Source: Heterobasidion occidentale
Lineage: Eukaryota; Basidiomycota; Agaricomycetes; Russulales; Bondarzewiaceae
Assembly (NCBI GenBank): GCA_039111635.1
Contig: JBCAQO010000063.1
Coordinates: 1-42,917 of the forward strand
Length of the DNA: 42,917 nt
Direction: 5' to 3'
The notes beneath the pieces are model-generated. The model was not told the DNA's origin. It did not search any database and was given only the letters and a program-made list of their open reading frames with translations. A program made the translations under genes and the position numbers. Every line of letters begins with the position of its first letter. Position 1 is the stretch's first letter. Below are positions 1-11,064 of the stretch, in pieces.

Positions 1-764
1 GGCGCAGAAGAAGACTCAGGGAGGGCATTCGAGTCATCCTGCGTTGACAAAGCAGGCTTTTCAGCGACTCGTTCGGGATCGTGTGCTGGAAAGTCAGTGG
101 CATGATACTGACGAAACAACCCAAAAATGTTTCGGGGAGACTTCAAGATCTGTCGCAAAGACTTTTGAATCACCTGAGGTGGATCGGAAGAGAGGGCTAC
201 GGTGGGAGGCGACTGCATCGGAGTTATAGACGCGGAAGAAGATGGCTCTGATAGCGACTGCAACTGAACGGGTAAAGCTGCCGGGGGCTGAGGCAACATG
301 TCACGATAACGTTTAGGAAGCCTGGTATTTGCTCTACGAGGCCTGCGTTCTGCCAGAGAAAGGTTTGGGTCATCTTGATTTGCGGAGGACGACTGTGGAA
401 TAGACTGAAAACCTTAAGATACAGATGAGGGCGAAACTTTGAGATGTAAACTCACCTGTTGTACAGCTGGTGTAGGGACCTCTGCGATCGACAATGCTGG
501 CTCCAAGACCTCCGCGACCAACGGTGCTGTCTCCAAAACTGCTCTGGATCCATCAGCATCCGTTCGACGACGTTTCTTCGCAGCCCACACTTCTTTGGCT
601 TTTGCTAGCGCCTCAGAAAACCTTTTCTTGGTTTTCTGACATGTGCGCCTGTGGTAAGTGAGCGCCGATGGCAGCGAGAATGACCTTCCGCAAACACAAG
701 ACTCGCTGAAAGCCGGCGGCAATTCCATGAAAATCGTGTGGCCAGAGGAGGTCGAATGATACAA
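1..764 (-). CDS. Zinc-finger protein, Plavaka-transposase-like N-terminus (partial)
   Basis: Two exons are visible: 764-456 and 404 to the window edge, joined by an intron at 455-405 with GTGAGT and TTTCAG ends, phase 0. The N-terminus holds a compact C2HC-type finger (CVCGRSF, then H and C in the next dozen residues) followed by a basic helix rich in K and R. Exon 2 reads LAERRPRRANTRLPKRYRD, a Pro/Ser-rich stretch and SPRNIFGLFRQYH. From memory this order (finger, basic helix, RPRR-LP-RYRD, R-N-FGL-R) is that of Agaricomycete proteins that carry a Plavaka DNA-transposase domain further on. That domain would lie left of the window, so the transposase call is inference. A host protein with the same N-terminal module is possible. 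The start is the first in-frame ATG. The paired 15-base motif at 1057-1113 lies about 300 bp upstream in the orientation of this gene. Confidence 0.6.
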
Positions 765-1634
765 GCGCGGGTGGGGACTTTCAGCGCAAGCGATGGTCTG
801 TCAGCTTATATGTAGAAAGACATGACTCGCTCGCTCGCTAAGATGTGTTTTGCCGATCGGATCTCAAATCGTTATGCGCTGTAGTGAAGTAGAATAGCTT
901 CTATGAGGAGAAGACTACTCAGAAACCCAAGACCAGAAAGTGCTCATCACATTTTTACGGTCAACCGTCTTGTACCACAAAACCCTCTAACATCCGAACC
1001 ACCGATGAGTGCCTGGAGAGGCTCCAAACGCCGTTGAGACAGAGACAGTCTAACACCCTGCAATGAGCAAGGAGCCAGCTGCTGATGACCAAACAATGCC
1101 TGCAATGAGCAAGCGCCGTTCGGAGATGACATGGAAGAGGTGCCATGGAAGAGGTGCCATCCTTGGGGAGTATACAGTTAAATGAAGCAAAGATGGGCCA
1201 GCGATGGGTGAAGAGTTGGAAAGGGGAGTTGTAGCCGTCACGTGTGACGGATTCTGCCGGCACGAGCTCCATCGGAGTTGCAACCGATTTCTTTGTAGCG
1301 GCCAGGCTCATTTTAGTGTTTCTACCCACCAATTGTTGCACATACAGTACCTATCTTAGCTTCTTGGAATACAACCTGTCATTTTTTCGTATTTTTAAAA
1401 TCAAGAGAAAGCGATGCTGAGGCACTGCTGAGTCTGTCTGAACACTGGCGATTGACCGAGATAGTCCAGGATAGTCCCTGATCAATCTTCCGCGTCTCTT
1501 CCGGATGCAATCGACGTATATATTAGTAAGTGAAGGTCAATATGGCGTCACCCCACATTCACTGCTACCTTTGCTTACTACGTCCTGTCTCCGAGCTTCA
1601 GTTCCCATTCCCCGCCTTTACTATCGTCGAAATC
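765..1634. other. Intergenic region between divergent genes
   Basis: I see no convincing gene here. The region holds the paired 15-base motif (separate entry), a 14-bp direct duplication (ATGGAAGAGGTGCC twice, 1131-1158) and, near 1515, an AT-rich CGTATATATTAG stretch that could be a TATA-like element for the gene on the right. The minus-strand open frame at 961-1341 shows no domain and no splice context. Confidence 0.5.
1057..1113 (-). promoter_or_regulatory. Paired 15-base motif, locus 1
   Basis: The 15-mer CTTGCTCATTGCAGG (minus-strand reading) occurs at 1057-1071 and 1099-1113, 42 bp start to start. Identical pairs lie at 7060-7120 and 24087-24144. The function is unknown; a promoter or 5' leader element of the gene starting at 764 is inferred from position only. 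Confidence 0.5.
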
Positions 1635-3892
1635 ATGAACGCGTCCGAGTCCCTGGTCAACAAGATCAACAAGTTCAAAACCATCACCACCTTGATCATG
1701 GTTATCCTTTATCTTCGAGGACAAAATAATTCGCTATCCCAGACGCAGACGGTCTACAAAGACAAGAGACAAGTCGTCGAAAGGCCCCAGTCACAGCACC
1801 GATTGCTCGATCAGCTTGCTACACTGCTTGTCAGAGACCGCGAAGTGGTGGCTGTGGCGGCAGGTATGCAGAGGGGCGCTAACGTCAGCCTCGTCGTCTC
1901 GGTCTCACATCAACGCGACATAGACGCTTCCATAGAATGCGCGGAAGACCAAGTAATGCATAACTGCATCATTACCACCAATCCGACACACCCCAATGAG
2001 GCGAGAGGGAAGACCGATCTCGCAGCAAAGACGAAGACGACGGGGACGGGCGCGGAGAAGGGAAAGAAAGTTCTGAAATCGGAGGTTCAAGCGAAAGTGG
2101 AGAAGAGAGTGAGATTGGAGACAGAGTCTCAAGTGAGGACGAGGACAACTGCTGCGACAGATGAGGCGATGACCACAAGGAGCATAAGCTCAGAGGCGAG
2201 GACGGGGGCGACAGAGCCGTCGAGAGGGAAGATGAATCGGTCAGTAGCAATGAAGGGTAAATCGGAGACGAATGAGGAGGATCGGGGACAGGATGTCGTG
2301 CCATTTACAAAGGCCATGTTAAATGAACAAAAGAAGTGAGTGCGAACTTTCTATCGAATGATAACCTTTCTGACATAGTTCATAAAGCATGAAGTTTGAT
2401 GAGCACGTCTCGGAGGTGATCGAGTTACTCAAGAAAGAGGACACCACACCTTACAGCCTGGGCGTTCACGTCGTTTCTCGTGGCTACCGCAAGATGCGCT
2501 CTCGACTCAGGTGTACGATGTCTACCGCCTTCCTCAGCAAGATCTTGAATGCCGAACCTGACAGATTGCCTGAACTATTCAAGAAGAAGTCTACATTACG
2601 CAAAGAACGGGACCAAGTCCTTTCTGGAGAGCTCATAGCACGTTGGTGGGGCATCGACCTTTTCGGCGTGGAGCACGGAGGACTCGAGTTGAAAACCCGA
2701 GCGCAGAACAATGACGTTCTTTTTGTCAAGGAGACATGCGTGGCCTTCCATCATACCTTGTGCTTGGCTCTGAAAGGCTATCAGACCTGTTTGGACGAGA
2801 TTTCCAAAGCCCAGCCAGACAATTTCGGCGCGATGATGAACAAGACCTGGCTTTATGTCACTCTTTTGGAAGCATTTGCATATTCCAACGCTTTCGCAGA
2901 CTACCTGACTCTCGCCATTCCCGATATATTCGACCATCCCTTCGCAGGTACAGAACCCAAGTATACCACACCATCTAGAGAGTCCCAGGGCCAGCCAAAT
3001 ACGTGGGAGGAACAAGCAGTGGTGGACGACGATGATACAGATATGTTCGTCACTGTGGGCTCGACACCGATTGACGCATACAAGCAGTGGCTGCGTCGAC
3101 AGGTTGTGATACCATTCGCTGTTCACGGTCTCGTGGGTTCGGCACAGTATCTTCGGAACATCACTTACACTGTCATTTCTGCCGAACATCCTGGGACAGA
3201 CATGGCACCCTGGGAAGAGGTGGTGAAGGAGGTATTGAGCGAGAACGACGAGACTGCTCGCACGAAGACAGTGATCGACGAACTCAAATTATTGATGACG
3301 AGGGACGCCGAGAAGGCGGGGAGCTCAATTAGCCGCCACTGCAAGAATTTACTATCGCCGACTCCCATGTTCCAAGGGAGTATCCATTGCGAGTGTCTCT
3401 TGGCTAGCGTCCTGGACGGGAAGAACCTGGACAATGGGAGCATGTTGCTTGCTGCACATGGTGTTAATCCGGAAAGTTTTCACCCCCTACACCTTCCAAT
3501 GCCAATATTGACATGGAGATTTACAGAGCGACATAGACCCCTGCTACGTCGGCACGTCTAAACTCGCATGCCCTGTCTGCCATTTCGTGAATTCCGAATT
3601 AGGCGCGCGCAAGTGGCTGGCGAAACCGAATCACAATTTCATGTTCCCCTGCGCGCTGCCACGTGAGCTTCGTGAGGATATACACACGAGGGCAGAGATC
3701 CATTTCAAGGCCATATTGCTGGACTTACTCGATGTATTACTCAAGCCGAAGCCGCGACATTCGCGGACCGATTCCGCTCAAACCGAAGGTTATCAGACGG
3801 ACAGTGAACGCAAGAGCCTTGAGGTCTTGAAGGCGAAGCGAGAGATCGATCGTCACAACGTGTCTGTAGACCGTGCTCTATGGATAAACTGA
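1635..3892 (+). CDS. OTT_1508-like deaminase-fold protein
   Basis: Three exons fit: 1635-2335, 2388-3460 and 3519-3892, with introns of 52 and 58 bp. The total is 2148 nt, 715 residues. The C-terminal half carries the two zinc-site signatures of the deaminase fold. These are HxE (IHCE, H567 and E569) and, right after the second intron, CxxC (CPVC, C609 and C612) in a GTSK-x-x-CPVC context typical of the fungal OTT_1508-like families. These families are known as lineage-specific expansions with presumed nucleotide or nucleic-acid deaminase activity; the substrate here is unknown. The N-terminus (RQVVERPQSQHRLLDQLATL) looks structured. Residues about 120-230 form a K/T/R-rich linker, and in another frame the same DNA reads acid-rich with one stop at 2162, so frame disturbance there is possible. 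The second intron has a weak donor (GTGTTA), chosen because it restores the frame into CPVC. The start is the ATG nearest the conserved block; 1530 is an upstream alternative. Confidence 0.75.
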
Positions 3893-4159
3893 AGACGGCC
3901 AGTTTTGAGTGTTGAAATGCAGAAGGTCAGGCTTCTGGGGTAGTCCGAGAGCGCTTGTAGGTTTCTTCCGCATTCTAATTAGCGCCGTTTAGTCACCATT
4001 CGTAGATCGAAAAGAACGGTTGAAAGGTACTTCGAATACGAGAGACGGCATTTTCACGATCCGAGACACGGCGTTGTTTGATACATGTATATCATTCTGA
4101 ATGGCATCAGACTTGCGACATGAACCTATTGCGTGAGAGGGCAAAAAAAACATGCGAAA

Positions 4160-6973
4160 TCATGAATGTACGTGACGAGCGAGGGATTTGGGCTGCGATA
4201 AAGGCATAATAGGGAGTCTCCCACAATGCTTGTGAAACGTGACAGTATAAAAGAGAAACACCGCATGCTCGAAGTCTGTGAAAGCTTTGAAATTAGAATC
4301 GTAATCCTTGTGCCACATAAGCTTACTTCCGCCGGGCCATCCACAGAGGACTTCAGCCATTACCTTCACAGCACCACGCCTGGCCTCCCAATCTTCAATC
4401 ACAAGTCGGTCCACCCACCGACTCTCACGCTCCCAGTCTACGCTGAGACCCCCCGTGGCCCATATGTGGCAGATTTTTCCTTCGCGTTGGGCGGCATACC
4501 GTTTGTCCTCGTAACAGTAAACACCCATGACAACCTTCCTGTCCAATTGTAGGAGTTCAAGACGAAAATTAGCTACCGAAAGCTCCCATACTACTTCAGC
4601 CCAGAGGTCCTTATCCTCATGAGCCATCTTGCTAGTGACGAAGGTTCTGCCCCATTGCGGAGATGTAGTGTCATCGTATGGTGCGAATCCGGCGTGCACC
4701 AGGAATCGGACACCTATGTCGACCCGATCTGCAACACGTCTGTCCAAGGCCTTCTTACGTTTGCGCACCTCGACCGACGAAGCGCTGGTGACATTGGACG
4801 CGACTTGCGGTTCCAAGCGAGCCTTTTTAGTCTTGCGAGGCCATGGTGGTAAGCGAGCCATGTCGTGTGAAGAGGATTGAGGCTTCACGGTACAATTGAC
4901 CATGTTGTCTGGCAGGTAATATCTCCCCTCTAATGCAATCCTCCATTGGCTGGTCGTCATCAGGACCATACAGTGGTTAGAAGGGCATAGAACCTCCAGC
5001 AGACACCACATGCGAATGCGTAGCCAGTTGTGAACTCTATGCCCAAAAACGGCTCCTTTGTCCGCAAAGAACAGATGAATGGGGGGGAGAGGATACTGAA
5101 GGGCCATATTTGGATCATCGTCCAAATCCATGGTCTCTTCGAAGACGCTTATCCAACCCGGGGCGAGTGGGGGAAGCCAAGTGGGGTGCACAACCCGGAG
5201 ACCTGTTTTAGGAGAAGGACCATGACATCGATGGCTGTTACTACGCTGCTTATGAGGCGCCAGTGTCTTCGGAGGACTCGAAATTTGCGAATGACTTGCG
5301 TTTGATTGGACATCTGGGACCTTGGGAGCATTCTTCACGTCGGGCGATGGTGGGCGATGTTCTGTGTGTGTTGCGTGACAATGAAACCATAGAGGCGCAA
5401 CGCAGGGAACTTACCACGCTTGTCAGATGAGCGAGACCTCGACAACAGACTTCTACGCCACTGATCATTAGATGAATAGGCCGACGCGAGCACAACAAAG
5501 TCGGATGTGGTGGTCTCAAACATGGTGCAAGCGGGGTCATCGATGAAACGAGGACCATCTCGTACAAGCTTAGCGGCTATTTAAACAAATTGTGCATCAG
5601 TTACACAAGCCTGACCTAGTCAATCGAGTCTTACCATAAACATTACCAGTGAAAGCGCTGATCATCGCGGTCTGCCGCTCGTCGCTATTGACGTCACGCT
5701 CGGTCGGGATTTCATCGACTATGACATGCGAAATATCCGGCCCTGACATAGCATGATTCCGACACACAGGCGGATTTTGCCGCTCGATTTCCCCAACCGT
5801 TGCAGGAGAATAGATCTCCAGCGGTAGTAGAATTGGTCGACTGGTCAAGCTAAACTTTCGCAGCCTGTCTTGAATGGTGCCGCGTAACGGTTCACCGTGT
5901 GACGCCTCCACCCAGAGAGGGGCCTTGGTGCGATGGTTGGCATATTCAAAAATCTGTGATGAGCTGAAGGAGATGCCGGTTCTGATGACTGTCTTGACGG
6001 AGATGATAAGTGTGCGGGTTGTAAGAGTGGTGCGCCTCCGGATGTACCAAACCGGGATCCCAATCCGGAACAACTCTCGAAGCATTGACAAACTTGAGGT
6101 GATGACACCGCGAAGAGGAAGAACAGGTTGAGGGCAATCGAACGTAGGATCCTCCATACGAGGTTTCACTACCAGCATATAGATAATCCAGGCGCGTAAT
6201 TCAAGCAGGATACGCTGAAACTCACGAAACCATAAGACGGTGTCGGAGAAAGGCATTGGAATCTGCGAGAGTGAACCGTAGGCACGATAAAGGGCCTCAG
6301 ATCGATGTCTCTGGTACATGTAGCTGGACGTGTGTGCATTGACTACAGCAGCCGGAGTGCCTTCGGGAAACTCTTGAGCCCCAATTTCGTCTCCTATCCT
6401 ACGCACTTCCAACATCGCTTTGCGCAGGCGGGAGAGCACTGTCTCATACAAGATTCCTACTGAAGCGCGCGGCAGCTCCTCGCAGATACGAAAGTCCGTT
6501 CCTTTGAAGGAAAACCACGCAGCATCCGGATCTTCGAATTGAGGAAGGCCGCCTTCTTTGTCGTCCACTGGAAAGTCCGGTGCTCGTAAGCCATGATGAT
6601 CGTCGACCTTCTGGAGTTCCTTCAGTCTCGGGTTCATGGGCGCAGCATAGGAATGGGGCTCCACTGGGTCGAAAGCTTGTGGCCACTTCAGATGTTCAAA
6701 TGCACCAAGCATGCCGTCTCCGAAATATCTGAAGGGTGTGTCGTCGGGGTGCACAGGGACCTCCGGAACAAAGTCCATGTTTGGTGTGGAGATCCATAAT
6801 TCATCGTGATTGCGGAATGGAGCAACGCAGAGACAATCTAGGGCGTCAACCTGCTCGCCGTGCAGTAGGGATCGACGAGAATCGAGAATTTCGCGAAGGT
6901 TTTCAAGCGGCCGTGCTTGCCAACAAGTAACGGCGGCCATGGCTGCAACGTGCCCAATGAGACAGTAAACCAA
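4160..6973 (-). CDS. 900-aa Agaricomycete protein of unknown function
   Basis: Three exons, 6973-5635, 5576-5415 and 5361-4160, join in phase through introns of 58 bp (GTAAGA...AATAG) and 53 bp (GTAAGT...CACAG), giving 2703 nt and 900 residues. Read unspliced it looks like two separate genes; splicing merges them. The N-terminal half contains GIPVWYIR (305-312) and ANHRTKAPLW. The C-terminal half has a conserved tryptophan-rich block (WLRIRMWCLLEVL, then TTSQWRIAL), a basic stretch (VRKRKKALDRR) and a C-terminal CGRLPIMPL. From memory this arrangement is a widespread, expanded Agaricomycete family with no assigned function, often near mobile DNA. No catalytic motif, signal peptide or membrane span stands out. 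An internal ATG at residue 12 (MAAVTCWQ) is a good alternative start. The paired 15-base motif lies 87-147 bp upstream. Confidence 0.75.
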
Positions 6974-7059
6974 TGGAGGAACAAGAAAAACACGGCGATG
7001 CGAACTGACCTAGTAGTATGAGCAATAATAACGTAGGACTCGACTTGATGTCCAACGAC

Positions 7060-7120
7060 CCTGCAATGAGCAAGGAAGGATGACGGTGCACTCAAAATCC
7101 AGTCACCTGCAATGAGCAAG
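7060..7120 (-). promoter_or_regulatory. Paired 15-base motif, locus 2
   Basis: CTTGCTCATTGCAGG occurs at 7106-7120 and 7060-7074 on the minus strand, 46 bp apart start to start. The pair lies just upstream of the minus-strand gene that starts at 6973 and points toward it. It is identical in sequence to the pairs at 1057-1113 and 24087-24144. Confidence 0.55.
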
Positions 7121-7560
7121 CGGACGGAGAGTGGTTATACTACTAGCAAATCTAGTGCAATCTTGAAAGGAGTTTGGGAATTCGGCAGATGGAGATACGG
7201 GGATGATGAGGATGCTGGTAGCCTGAGGCTCGCCGAGTCACTAGTCACTGCAGTGGCTATGGCGGTCAAAGTGTCCCAGGTGTGTAATCGGAAATCTCCG
7301 ACAATTTGGAATCCCAACAGAGGCAGCCACCTCGGATATATCCGAGCTCGGATGTGTCTGAGTGATTAGTAATGATTGCTAGCTGCTACAAAATACAGCA
7401 AAGACCGGGAATCGAACATCAAACCCCGTGGACACCTCGACATCACCTTGACTAGACCGTTCGCCCATACGATCTATGCAATAACAGCCGCTAATTATTA
7501 TAACTGCTCATAACAAGTACGCTACGCTGACGCGTCACAGCCCTCCCCGACGCCTTCTTC
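7121..7560. other. Intergenic, with a tRNA-like stretch
   Basis: No gene is recognisable. On the minus strand, about 7470-7395 resembles a decayed tRNA. An A-box-like GGTCTAGTCAAGG is followed about 35 bases later by a B-box-like GTTCGATTCC, and CGGG/CCCG arms could pair if about seven extra bases are looped out. It does not fold as a functional tRNA. A tRNA pseudogene or the head of a tRNA-derived SINE are the likeliest readings. Confidence 0.3.
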
Positions 7561-8770
7561 TTAACGTCGGCCCGGCCTCGCAAGCGCCCTCGCCTCGTCC
7601 TCGACGTCACCTCTCCCTTGACGACGACGGCACCTCCTGGACGCCTCCCCCACCGCGGCCTCCTCTTCCACCCCGTCCCAAACGAGGATGACGGCTACGA
7701 TGCCGCCCTCGTCTCTCACGTCGCCCTCATCTCCCTCGACCACGCACCTGGCTCCCTCGACCCCGCCGCCTGCATGCCCCCGCCTGGACGACGGCCTGGA
7801 CGACACCGACTCGGCCGCGCCTCACCGACGGCTCCCTCGACGCCTCGTCATCCGGCTCTCGACGATGCGGCCGCCTCGCTGGACCCTGCCCGCTCCCTCG
7901 ACCCCGCCGCCTGCACGCCCCGACCACGCCCCCACCTGGACGACGGCCTGGACGACGCCGCCTGGACGCCGCCGCCTGGCGGCTCCCTCGAAGACGCGGC
8001 CGCCTCGCTGAACGCTGCCCGCTCCCTCCACCCCGCCGCCTGCACGCCCCCGCCTGGACGACGCCGACTCGGCCGCGCCTCACCGACGGCTCCCTCGACG
8101 CCTCGTCATCCGGCTCTCGACGATGCGGCCGCCTCGCTGAACGCTGCCCGCTCCCTCCACCCCGCCGCCTGCACGCCCCCGCCTGGACGACGCCGACTCG
8201 GCCGCGCCTCACCGACGGCTCCCTCGACGCCTCGTCGTCCGCCCTCGACGACGCGGCCGCCTCACTAGACCCTGTCGGCTCCTCGTCGACGACGCCGCCT
8301 GGACGCCCGGCACCCTCTACGACGCGGCCGCCTCACTGGACCCTGCCCGCTCCCTCGACCCCGCCGCCTGCACGCTCCGACCATGTCCCCGCCTGGACCA
8401 CGGCCTGGACCACGGCGCCTGGACGATGCCGTCTGGACTACGCCGCCTGGACGACGCCGCTCCATCGACGGCGACTCATCTCTCCTCCTCCACGACAACG
8501 CCCGCCTCCCTCGACGATGACGTCCGCCTCCCTCGACGTGCACGACTCTCCCGTCGACGGCGCCGCTCCCTCCACAGCAACTCCTGCCTCCTCGTTGGCG
8601 GCTCCCTCGACGCTGGCGGGTCTCGCTGTCGACTCCCTCGGCGCTGCCGCCCACTTCTCTCGTCATCGGCCCTCTCCCGCCGCTCTCGTATCCGTCGACA
8701 CTGCCGCCGTTTTCGCGCCGCCACCGTGTACGCCTCCTCGTTGTCGCTGATCGATAGCCTCCTGTACATA
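7561..8770. repeat. GC-rich composite repeat block (129-bp units)
   Basis: About 1.2 kb built from variants of CTCCCTCGAC, GCCTGGACGACG and GCGGCCGCCTC. A 129-bp unit (43 codons) is repeated almost perfectly at 8021 and 8150, and an earlier diverged copy runs from about 7791. Long frames stay open on both strands (7618-8268 plus; 7727-8212 minus) because stop codons cannot arise from this composition. I see no splice sites, start context or domain. I treat it as a minisatellite rather than a gene, although expression of a Pro/Ala/Arg-rich protein cannot be excluded. Confidence 0.7.
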
Positions 8771-8937
8771 CATACTTAGCAGTGGACCACTTGCACGCAA
8801 TGAATTGTTAGTTTCCCCAGTGACTGGCATGTGTGAACGGCATCCCAGTAATGATATGGCAGCCGCGCAGGGGCCAAGCGAGAACAAGAAATCATCGTGC
8901 AACTTAACATCGATCGAGGTAACAAAGAGCCCGTCAT

Positions 8938-9470
8938 TCACACCAGGTTGCCATGTATCTGTGGTCGCTCGCTCGCGAACATGGACAAGTCCCAGGCGTA
9001 GACTTCACGTAGCGTACTCCCAATGCTATGCAATATTTTCAGCGTGATATCAAGGTGAAAAATGGTGGCGAATACTCACTGCTTCAGGTCGTGATGTTCC
9101 AGTTTCGGCCCATGCGGCTTTGACGTCCCGCCATCCACGATCAGAGTGAGATCACTCTCTCTCAAGGCCGTACTCACGCGGTGGAGAGTGACGTTTCCCC
9201 ATCTCTGGGACGCCAAGACGACTCGCAAGCCCTCCCGTTCATCAATCACGATACCGAGACGCGTCATTGCCTACGCTCTCGTTAGGCCATGACGCGCGCA
9301 CCCGGGCAAACGGCACTCACGTTGACGAAGTCGTGCCATCTGACAAAACCGCTCGTGTGCCTATCCAGAAGCTTCTCCAAAACCTCCCATTTGCGTCAGT
9401 CAACTACCACAGCAGTGAAGAGGAATCCTCTCACCACGAGCGATCGTCGATTCACTGAGATTGTCGTCAT
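8938..9470 (-). CDS. Small five-exon protein with a W-DF--AM / HRPH domain
   Basis: Five short exons fit in phase: 9470-9435, 9383-9321, 9270-9178, 9117-9080 and 9016-8938. They total 309 nt, 102 residues. Every intron begins GTGAG and ends AG; the first contains a good CTGAC branch site. The protein reads VRWHDFVN (exon 2), AMTRLGIVI ... GNVTLHR (exon 3), PHGPKLEHHDLK (exon 4) and LREVYAWD (exon 5). From memory, W-x-DF-x-x-AM-x-x-LGF followed by HRPH and a final YGW-like motif is the C-terminal domain of many Agaricomycete hypothetical proteins. Its size and pattern recall a HicA-like double-stranded-RNA-binding fold; that comparison is only inference. Here the domain seems to stand alone with 12 extra residues. 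The first exon is the least certain part; the gene could be a fragment of a longer one. Confidence 0.6.
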
Positions 9471-10049
9471 GGGATCCAGGTTACACAGACGAGGGGTTGG
9501 TCTTCACGCAAGTTGAGGATTGGGCGCTCGTTCAGCGTTTGGGTCTCGCTTATGTCGCACCTTCTCGGGATCTACCAATCTCTACTGTCAGTGGTGCTCA
9601 CGGCCTCTCAGCTCTGAACAAGCGGCGTCGAGCAGAATGCATGCGCTTGTGTCAGTCTGGTCGGGCACACACTCCTCAAGATGGGGGGCTTCCATCTAAG
9701 CGCGCGTCGACACGTCGGTGACCACGCTCAGCCCGAAGCTCATCACGTCCGTCCCGCTCGAGGCGCGCCTGCAAGGCATCCTCAGGGCCACTGCAACTGC
9801 TCCTCCTCATACTCCCTCCACTCCAGCGACGAATCTGCATTTGGTTACACCTCGCCAACTCGCAAGGCTGCAGCGCAAGTCCCCAAACCACAGCCATCCA
9901 TCGCATAACCACTCGCCTGTGTAGACCCACACTCATCACTCGACGATCCACCCTCAACGTTTCAATCTAGATAGTGGCGAGTCTCAGCTGACTCCTCTGG
10001 CTCGCCGTCGTCTTTGGTCAGACTCATCTCATTCCCCCAGATCGTTCCC
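9471..10049. other. Unassigned stretch with plus-strand coding character
   Basis: Plus-strand frames over 9461-9721 and 9718-9924 look protein-like (EDWALVQRLGLAYVA; PLEARLQGILRATA) and meet with a one-base frame change near 9700. I found no splice pair that joins them and recognise no family. This may be a decayed or indel-damaged gene. Confidence 0.25.
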
Positions 10050-10557
10050 ATGGGTCGAAACGTCCGCCCCGTCGTTGCCATCCCTCCTCCCCGTCCCCTC
10101 CATGTCACTGACCTCCACTCCAACGCGAGCACCTCCGCTCAGCAGAAGGCCATGTACAAGGGCACGAAACCCCTCCCAATCGGACAGCCCGAAAGCGAAG
10201 GGGGGAAGTGGTCGCGCGCGACTATCGAGAAGGCGGGTGACGAGGACGGCCAGGTGGGCTTACTGTGGTGTGTATCGGTTCACCGTCCATCGTCCGTGCT
10301 GGCCTCATCTGGGTCATTGATCGCTGGGCCAGGAAGAAGTCAGGCGGTTCCGCGAAGGCATCATTGCAGCGTCTCTCTTTCCTCCGATCCTGGGCCAGGC
10401 GTCGCAGCGTGAGGGCGTCCCGTGGATTTTGACAGGCGGGTCGGTCCTCGGCGCCTGCGTGGAAGTATATCAGCAAATTCTCGAGGCCGCGCGCACGATG
10501 TGTGTGGGTCGGTGGCTGCAACCCGCCGGCTGTACATGGGGTGCGCGTTTAGCCTGA
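10050..10557 (+). CDS. Hypothetical two-exon protein
   Basis: Exons 10050-10253 and 10333-10557 join in phase 0 through a 79-bp intron (GTGGGC...GGCCAG), giving 142 residues. The first part (MGRNVRPVVAIPPPRPLH ... GKWSRATIEKAG) and the second (EEVRRFREGIIAASLFPP, then VGRWLQPAGCTWG) both look like real protein, and a clean frame crosses the junction. I do not recognise the family. The stop lies about 10 bp before the first palindromic repeat module at 10565, so the 3' end of the gene may have been replaced by the repeat. The unspliced frame is an alternative reading. Confidence 0.35.
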
Positions 10558-10564
10558 AGACACA

Positions 10565-10845
10565 GCATTTCTAGAGGAAGATCACTCTCAGAAAGCTGTT
10601 CGGCGGGAGGATGGATGGTTATGTGAGAAGAGCAACGTTGTGGAAAATGGTTTGAATGTGGCGCGACAGCCGCGAAACGCGCGACAACGTCTGATCACGG
10701 CTGCTCGGTGGAAAGATGAGACGCAAAGCACGACGGCCTGGGGACAACGCATTTCTGGAAAAAAGTCGCTCTCAGAGAGGTGCACGAGATAGATAGGGAC
10801 ACCGTATTTCTGGAGGAAGGAGGCCACTCTCAGAGACGTCTCGGC
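10565..10845 (+). repeat. Dispersed palindromic modules (group 1)
   Basis: Three degenerate copies of the 27-29 bp module (begins TTTCTGGAGGAA, ends GCTCTCAGAAA) start near 10569, 10751 and 10804. The ends TTTCTG and CAGAAA are inverted repeats, so each module can form a short hairpin. The spacers differ. The RNR2 fragment lies downstream. Confidence 0.75.
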
Positions 10846-11064
10846 AGTCGCAAAACGCGCGACGATATCCATATGTATGTATCCAGGTAAAAGATCCAGA
10901 AGAAACAATGTCACGGTCTAGCCCCAGGCGACCATGAGGTGACGAGCAGTGGACCAAATGTGACAGTCCGATGCGGAGAACAACATTGCCATTAATGCTA
11001 GAAAGACGTGTAAGTGACATCGCAAATTTATGAGTTGTTCAAACCCACTCGCAATGCAAACCTT

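Noticed and set aside
961..1341. 126-aa minus-strand frame
   Set aside because: No recognisable domain. It spans the paired 15-base motif and lies in the presumed promoter region.
5335..5523. Separate gene starting MFETTTSDF at 5523, and a second gene ending at 5597
   Set aside because: Two introns with good consensus join these frames in phase into one 900-residue protein.
7618..8268. 216-aa plus frame and 161-aa minus frame as protein genes
   Set aside because: Low-complexity GC-rich repeat open on both strands; no domain, introns or conserved start.
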